Shown: positions 58,291 through 64,000 of the stretch, one piece after another | Numbering within the stretch: the first letter of the stretch is position 1 | How the letters are laid out: the number at the start of each line of letters is the position of its first letter | Source of the DNA: Thunnus maccoyii | Lineage: Eukaryota; Chordata; Actinopteri; Scombriformes; Scombridae | Assembly: GCF_910596095.1 (NCBI RefSeq) | Contig: NC_056538.1 | Span: forward strand, 11,278,001 to 11,342,000 | Length of the DNA: 64,000 nucleotides | Reading direction: 5' to 3' | Made by a program: the position numbers and the translations under genes | Notes under the pieces: model-generated | Seen by the model: the letters and a program-made list of their open reading frames with translations, nothing else | Told to the model about the DNA's origin: nothing | Databases searched by the model: none

Positions 58291-60580
58291 AAAGCTCTTC
58301 TAGACTCACAGAGGACGTTATACTGCTATTTCCAGACAGTAGTGCTCACCATGACTACACTGACCTTTTTATGTAGAATCAGCAGAGTTCCCCTTGAAAT
58401 GGAAATGATAAATTTCCCTGTGGGCAATAATACACATAAGTCTTATTTTTGGCCAGTGCAGAAATATGCCCAAAAATGTGGAAAATGGAAAGTGGTTGCA
58501 AAATGTCTAGGAAAAAAAACAAGGGAGGAGTCACTAGTTGGACCTGACAGCGATGTAACACTTTCCAAACGACAACAAATGGATTCCACTAAAATCAAGG
58601 TGCCTTGGTTTGTTAAAGGTTCCTCGTTTTAATTTCACTTATTCACCAAAACAGTGTTGGTGTAACAGCACACACTAGGAATGAGTGCGGTGCTGCTGAA
58701 TGTACTCACACCTCACTAAGTGTGTTGCGTTCAATAACTCATCAGCATACTTGACAATGAAAGTCCTCAGTTCTGCTCCTACACCATGAACCAAGTGTTG
58801 TCATCCAGTAAATGCAAAGCGACATTCTGACTCAAATGATCTTGCTTTCAGTTCAAGATGGAGCATTTCCAACGTGGTGCAAGAGATTCATCATTTAAGC
58901 TCTCCATTTATCTGTTAAAAGCCACAGGCAGTGGAAGGTTATGAGATATTGATAAGAAATAGCATGAAATGAAGAAGCTATCTTCGCTGTCAGATGTTTG
59001 CACGGGGGCATGCGGGCACGCAGGAGTCTTGTGATGGATGCTGTCAGACGTCCCTTTGTCACAACACAGCACTACCTCAAGCAGCAACTGCGGGACGCAC
59101 GCCACTGACAGATGCACCACCCCTCAACTCCTCCAGCCCCCGCCTGCAGGAACACAAACAACACCGCCTGTTTCAGTGAAGGTGACTTCTCGCTGATTTA
59201 CCTCACCAGTGGCTTGTCTGTAACAATACAACACACTAAAATATTGGTTCTATGAACTGTCCGCCGAACTGAATCCTGTTTAGCATTATTTTCTGAGGTT
59301 TGCCTTTTATGCCTGGTCTGTCGCATATTGAAGCAAAGAAGTGAGTGGTGTTTGATTTATTAGGCACAAGCATGTGTTCCTCCACTGAATAACACATCAC
59401 GGTGCAGTAAGAACAACTATGTAGTGCTCAAATAGTGCACACTCCTATAATTTTGTGGAGTGCAATCAGCGTTTGTAATCAAGTTTGACTTTTTTTTTTA
59501 AAAAACATATAAAAGAAAATATAACAGCAATCAGTGATTGTGGTCAGAAGCTTTAGTATTTTCCCCACTGCTTCACTGAAAATCAATGGAATCTGTCAAT
59601 TTCTGTATTAATCTACTTATAAATACAACACATTTTTAAAGGCCCTGTGCACCCACACAGATGTTTTCATTTATCAGCTGCTCAGGTTGAAGGTGGGTGG
59701 GGGAGCAAGGGAGATGTCAGTCAAACACACTCACACAGAAAGAGCTCTAATTAACCAAAGTAAGTAAATCCACCTGTGTGGGTGGACAATGGGTGTGCAG
59801 AGCATTTAAAATCACATTTTTGAAGAGACTACTCATCTACTGTTTGTGCCTGATTAATACTCTTCTGAGGACTTGGTGGGCGTGTAGGGTCTGAGTTTGG
59901 TTGACGTCTCTCTTCTGAGAGCCTTGTTGCACCTGTTAAGTCAGGACGAATTAACACCATGATCATATCTCATTAGTTCATAGGGTCCAGTGACTTCATG
60001 TAATTCATAACAGCTCCGCCTTCAAACTGAGCATAAGTCTAATCAGCCAGAATAACTCTGTGTGGGTGTGCAGCAGCAAAACGTTTCATAACGTCGAATA
60101 AAGGTAAAAAAATGTTTAAGCAAAGAGAAAACAGAGAGCCGAGCTGCTGTGTGTGTGTGTGTAAGTATTTGTGCATGCATGTCAGAATGCTTCGTTAATT
60201 CTATTTTTTCACTTTCTATTCTTGAGCACAGCGTTGAAACGCACAGATGTTTTGTTTCTGTTCGCTACTGTTATGTCTTCTCCGGTGTGCAGTTTAATCA
60301 TGTAGCTTCAGGACTCTTTAACATCACCAACATCATCAGCAGTGAGTGTCAATCAATTCATCATAGACTGTGTCAGTATTTGCCCCACTGAAAATCTCAT
60401 AGGGCCAATTCCTAAAATTAAGTTTGAGAAGGGTGTTAATTAAGGAAGAGTACACACAAACTTCTGTATATATGCAGTATATATATGTATATACATGTTT
60501 TATAATAAATGGAGTATCATTTGAAAACACTCCTACAGTCTTACATGACATTAAAGTAAAGGTGTATGTTAATAATCTGG
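58291..60580. other. Intergenic region without recognised genes
   Basis: Only short overlapping frames. A GC-richer block at about 58990-59170 is open on both strands but matches nothing. T/A runs and a short GT tract near 60149-60163 are present. Confidence 0.5.
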
Positions 60581-60587
60581 AATATCA

Positions 60588-60920
60588 GTTACACTTAAAG
60601 CCCCTTATTTTGCATTTATAAACTGTATATAAACATTGAATAAATAGTTTATAACACACTACTACTAATGTAGTTATATGCAGATATAAGAACATCGGAA
60701 GTGTTTATTAATGTATACAACTATACAACTGTTATACCTTCTCCTATGAAGACATATTTTATATTATTACAACTGTGTTTTAGTATATTGTCATCCATTA
60801 TCTGTTTATACACCAGAAATATTTGCTTACAAATACATTATTGTGTCATATAAACTCTTTATTAACTATTTATATACTGCTTATAAATGCTAAGTAGGAG
60901 GATTTAAGTAAAATGTTACC
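60588..60920. mobile_element. MITE-like inverted-repeat element (~333 bp)
   Basis: The left end reads GTTACACTTAAAGCCCCTTA, then GCATTTATAAACTGTATATAA. The right end, read on the minus strand, is GGTAACATTTTACTTAAATC, then GCATTTATAAGCAGTATATAA. The two ends match over roughly 60 bp, including AATAGTTTATAA/AATAGTTAATAA. The interior is AT-rich and non-coding. The target duplication was not resolved. Confidence 0.6.
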
Positions 60921-61317
60921 AGATTATCTGTATTTTAGGGATATCGGAGGATGACCTCAAATTACTGATATTTGTTTACCTACCGTACATAAACAAAGTG
61001 GAAAATAATTTGTATTTTTGAACTGGAATAATTAAATTTCCATTTTAACAGCTGCAACATCCCTCCCTCCCTCCCTCCTATTAATAGTCTTTGTTTTCTG
61101 TCCGTCTCCTCTGACTTACTAACTGCCCTCTTCAAGGTCTGCTCGTCCTGCTGCCTGTCACACAGAGGAGCTATCTGAAAGACCAGCTTAGCTTCATGTT
61201 GAGAGCCATGACCGAAGTCTCAAATTAGACTGGACTGCATCGAGCCCTGGGTCGGGCAGTGAAAGTGACTCACTAGTATGCATGACAAACAACTGCCTCT
61301 GTTCGTTGTGGATGGTT
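60921..61317. other. Intergenic spacer with short CCCT repeat
   Basis: A (CCCT)n run at about 61062-61078; nothing else recognised. Confidence 0.5.
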
Positions 61318-61390
61318 TCTCTCTCTCTCTCTCCCTCCCTCTCTCAGTGTCTGTGAGAGAGGTTAAAGCTTTTCCTCCCCCTTCTCTCTC

Positions 61391-61432
<42 letters not shown>
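61318..61432. repeat. CT/TC microsatellite cluster
   Basis: Two (CT)n blocks at about 61318-61345 and 61384-61432 separated by a mixed linker. The long open frames across it on both strands are artefacts of the repeat. Confidence 0.9.
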
Positions 61433-61437
<5 letters not shown>

Positions 61438-61559
61438 CACACACACTGATGATATTCAAATGTCTGCAGGCAGGGTGAAAGGCAGAGAGTCAGAGTGGGT
61501 ATGCAGGGGAGTGGGAGCGCCGTCTCGTGGCGATTAGTCAGGGCACTTCCATAGCTGGA

Positions 61560-61697
61560 TTTATGGCACGCAGCTGTTGAGTGGCTGACAGACGTGTGAG
61601 GAGCTCAGGCACTGCTGCTTCTCAAGCTGCTCGTACCAGCTCGAGCTCTGCTTACTGTTGCGTAGGGAAGAGGACTGCTGTGCCTCCACACACAACG
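61560..61697 (+). other. Possible untranslated first exon of a downstream gene
   Basis: A GC-richer segment ends with a strong donor, CACAACG|GTGAGTACTC, at 61697/61698. No long open frame runs through it, and no supporting acceptor partner could be placed. Plausible as the 5' exon of the next gene to the right. Confidence 0.25.
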
Positions 61698-64000
61698 GTG
61701 AGTACTCTTCCTTTTTCTTCCACTGTTTGACATACTCTGTCATTTTGTCTCTTTCATTAACAAAAAGTCTCTTTCTGATTAAGAGTTTTGCAAAGCAACC
61801 TTTGACCTACTGTACCCTTTTTTTTTCAGTTTTTCTTTCTTTCTGACTCGCGTGTCTCATGTTTTGCTGATGTTCTGCTGTGATTACTTTGCAGTCCTTC
61901 CAGACGTAGTTTGGGATTAGGAAAAACAACAGCTGACAGCAGTTTTACCATACATGGCCGGAAAATTTTAAATATAAAAATAACTTTGTCAAAAAGTGCC
62001 TCGCTAATATTTTTCTCTGTGTTAAGGTCAATGCCCCTACGTTTTTAGTTGTCCATTAGTTATACCAAAGCAGTGTGTGTCTGTGTGTGTGTCCCGTGGT
62101 GCTTTTTTAAATTTAGTTCACAATGCCGTGTCCTATTTTTAGAAGTACAGGCATCACAGCAGAGTGGAGACATGAAGCCGGCTGCTCACCAGACAGACAG
62201 GACAGAAACTTCAGCTCTGTGCTCAGCTTTCGATCGCTCCTCGCTCCACACCAGTGTTCCTCTGTGAGCGTCCTTCAGCTAGTCCCTTTCTAAAACTTCT
62301 GGCATTCGGTCAGGTCAAGCTTTGACTCAGAGGAAAGCCTGGATTCTCAATTACAGCCGGACCCTGTGGATTTTAGGCAAGCAGTTAGCCTGTCCAGCCC
62401 GGCCCCCGCTCTCATCCAGAGGTCAGAGACTGAGACAGAGCCAGGCAGGCAGAATCACTTGTTTAAGGTTAATTGAGAGAGTGCCCTTGGATAAATAGCA
62501 CTGCTATCAGTGGTGTGTCCGATACTCAACATCTCAAGGGGGAAGTACTTTGTTAGAGGCCTGCAAAATCTTTGAAACTTACATTTAATTGTCCCTCATG
62601 TGGCTTTAAAGTTTCAGATTGAGAATCAGATTCAAACTTTTGTCATTAACCACCTGATGAAAACAATTTTCTCTTAAAGATCAGACTGTATTTTCCTTAA
62701 AAGTCCCATAAATTGAGCATTCCTTGCACTTGAGTGGCAAGGCTGTTCAGGGAGTGTTTATTTGGGTTGCTATGCAAGGATCTGTCTGTGGCTGAAGGGC
62801 TGGTAACACTGAAACTGGAGCTGGAAGACGCCTTTAAAGATTCAGCCTCAAAGCTTCTTCCCCCTCGTACTGCTGCCAAAGTACGGAAGCCTCTTAATGC
62901 CTTCATTTAAAGTAATTAGACTGGGTTAGATCAAATTCATTAACATCATAATGAACAGATCCAGAGCTTGTTCATTTGCCAAAAGTGCAGAGTTGGGCTC
63001 ATCAACATGTTAACATGCAAATAAACTGTGGATGTTAATAGATATAGCGTGGGGTTACTGGAATCGGTTAATTTAACAGCCAATGAATACTCCTAATTCT
63101 TTTTTTTTTTCTCTCAGTGGAGAACTCCCTTGAGAAAACACCCAAAACTAAAAGCCAACTAAATCCATGCTGTAGCACACACCCTCAGCTGTACTGAGAT
63201 TCAATTTGTCATTATGACTCATTCTCACAAGTATGATTAATAAATATAAATGAGGTGAGATATGGGCAAAAAAAATGAGCATTTCACATAACTTGCTACT
63301 TATCACCCTCCACTCTCCTCTCCCCTGTAGAAACAGCACAAACTCTCTTTTTTTTCTCCTTTATCAGGCATCGTTCATTTGTCTGGTTGTGAAATAAGGG
63401 CTATTCATCACAGCTGGGCTTGCAGGCCATGTGACAGGTCCTGTGGAGAGGCAGATTTGGTCACAGAAATGCTCTCAGCCTTTTATGCCAACACGTCTCC
63501 TCCCCCCGTGTTTACTGCAAACAGCAAGAAACGAGCTATGGTGACTATAGGCCTTTATCATCTTTCCTCTGAACCATCTCCTGGACCTCACAGAGCTGAG
63601 ACCCCAGCAGCAAGCACATTATGCTTTTATCCAGCGTCCCTTGCTGTGCGGGCGGAACGATATTTACCATCATTATTTAGAGAAACACAACTTATTTGAG
63701 TTTCTTTATATGGTAACTGTATGCAGAGTCTGTCAGCCTTCTCTGCTAGTCACATGGGAGTAACAGTGGGATGATGTGCCCGGCTGAACATCTGTTAATG
63801 TCACAGAAGAATTACTTTTTGGTTTGAAAAGTGGCTCCTTAAACATGATGGAAAACACCTTAACTGTAGCAGTAAGATGCAACATCTGTCCCATATGTAA
63901 ATCAGTCTATGCTATTGAAGTCTGTCAGCTTCAGAAAACACTGATGAAATATCATAGGTGCATCTTTGATTAGAGAGCTTTTGCCATAAAGTTGAGATGA
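61698..64000. other. No recognised gene
   Basis: Short open frames only (for example 62697-62906 minus and 63379-63699 plus), none with a recognisable domain. It could be the large first intron of a gene continuing beyond the window. Confidence 0.45.

Noticed and set aside
61220-61478. Open frames on both strands with Arg-Glu or Ser-Leu repeats
   Set aside because: They are translations of the CT microsatellite.

Overview
This is a vertebrate nuclear locus, almost certainly from a ray-finned (teleost) fish. The genes are intron-rich with GT-AG splicing, and their proteins closely match vertebrate families. The introns and spacers carry fish-style repeats: long TG/CA microsatellites, MITE-like foldbacks, a piggyBac remnant and an L1-like LINE remnant. 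There are no bacterial features. Coordinates below come from hand-placed splice sites. For the five complete genes, reading frame is kept across every junction, and predicted lengths are within about 25 residues of the lengths I recall for the human proteins.

Layout: (1) 818-7165, plus strand: 3' part of an Ena/VASP gene, best matched to VASP; the first exons lie upstream of the window. (2) 7166-10520: vasp 3'UTR, a diverged roughly 350-bp tandem duplication, then the cltc promoter. (3) 10521-38804, plus strand: complete clathrin heavy chain gene, 32 coding exons, 1677 codons. Its introns hold an antisense P2RX7-C-terminal-like gene fragment, an antisense piggyBac transposase pseudogene and a 613-bp MITE with a 3-bp target duplication. 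(4) 40667-44148, minus strand: cfap45 (ccdc19), 12 coding exons, tail to tail with cltc. (5) 46377-50322, plus strand: slc37a4 (glucose-6-phosphate translocase), head to head with cfap45. (6) 51139-54490, minus strand: trappc4, tail to tail with slc37a4, with a foldback element in intron 1. (7) 54820-57095, plus strand: rps25, head to head with trappc4 across a 329-bp shared promoter. (8) 57096-64000: no confirmed gene; an antisense L1-like ORF2 remnant, a MITE-like inverted repeat, a CT microsatellite and one possible untranslated first exon.

The genes do not form a pathway. They serve actin assembly (vasp), coated-vesicle formation (cltc), ciliary doublet structure (cfap45), ER glucose-6-phosphate transport (slc37a4), ER-Golgi/autophagy tethering (trappc4) and translation (rps25). 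The slc37a4-trappc4-rps25 cluster is the one I recall from human 11q23.3; vasp, cltc and cfap45 lie on other human chromosomes.

I found no clear new biological system. The points most worth a second look are: an ER/Q-rich exon in vasp that resembles the LERER repeats of Mena and occupies the place where the mammalian PKA site RRVS is expected; TG microsatellites abutting two cltc acceptors; the antisense coding remnants in cltc introns; and the layered inverted repeats.
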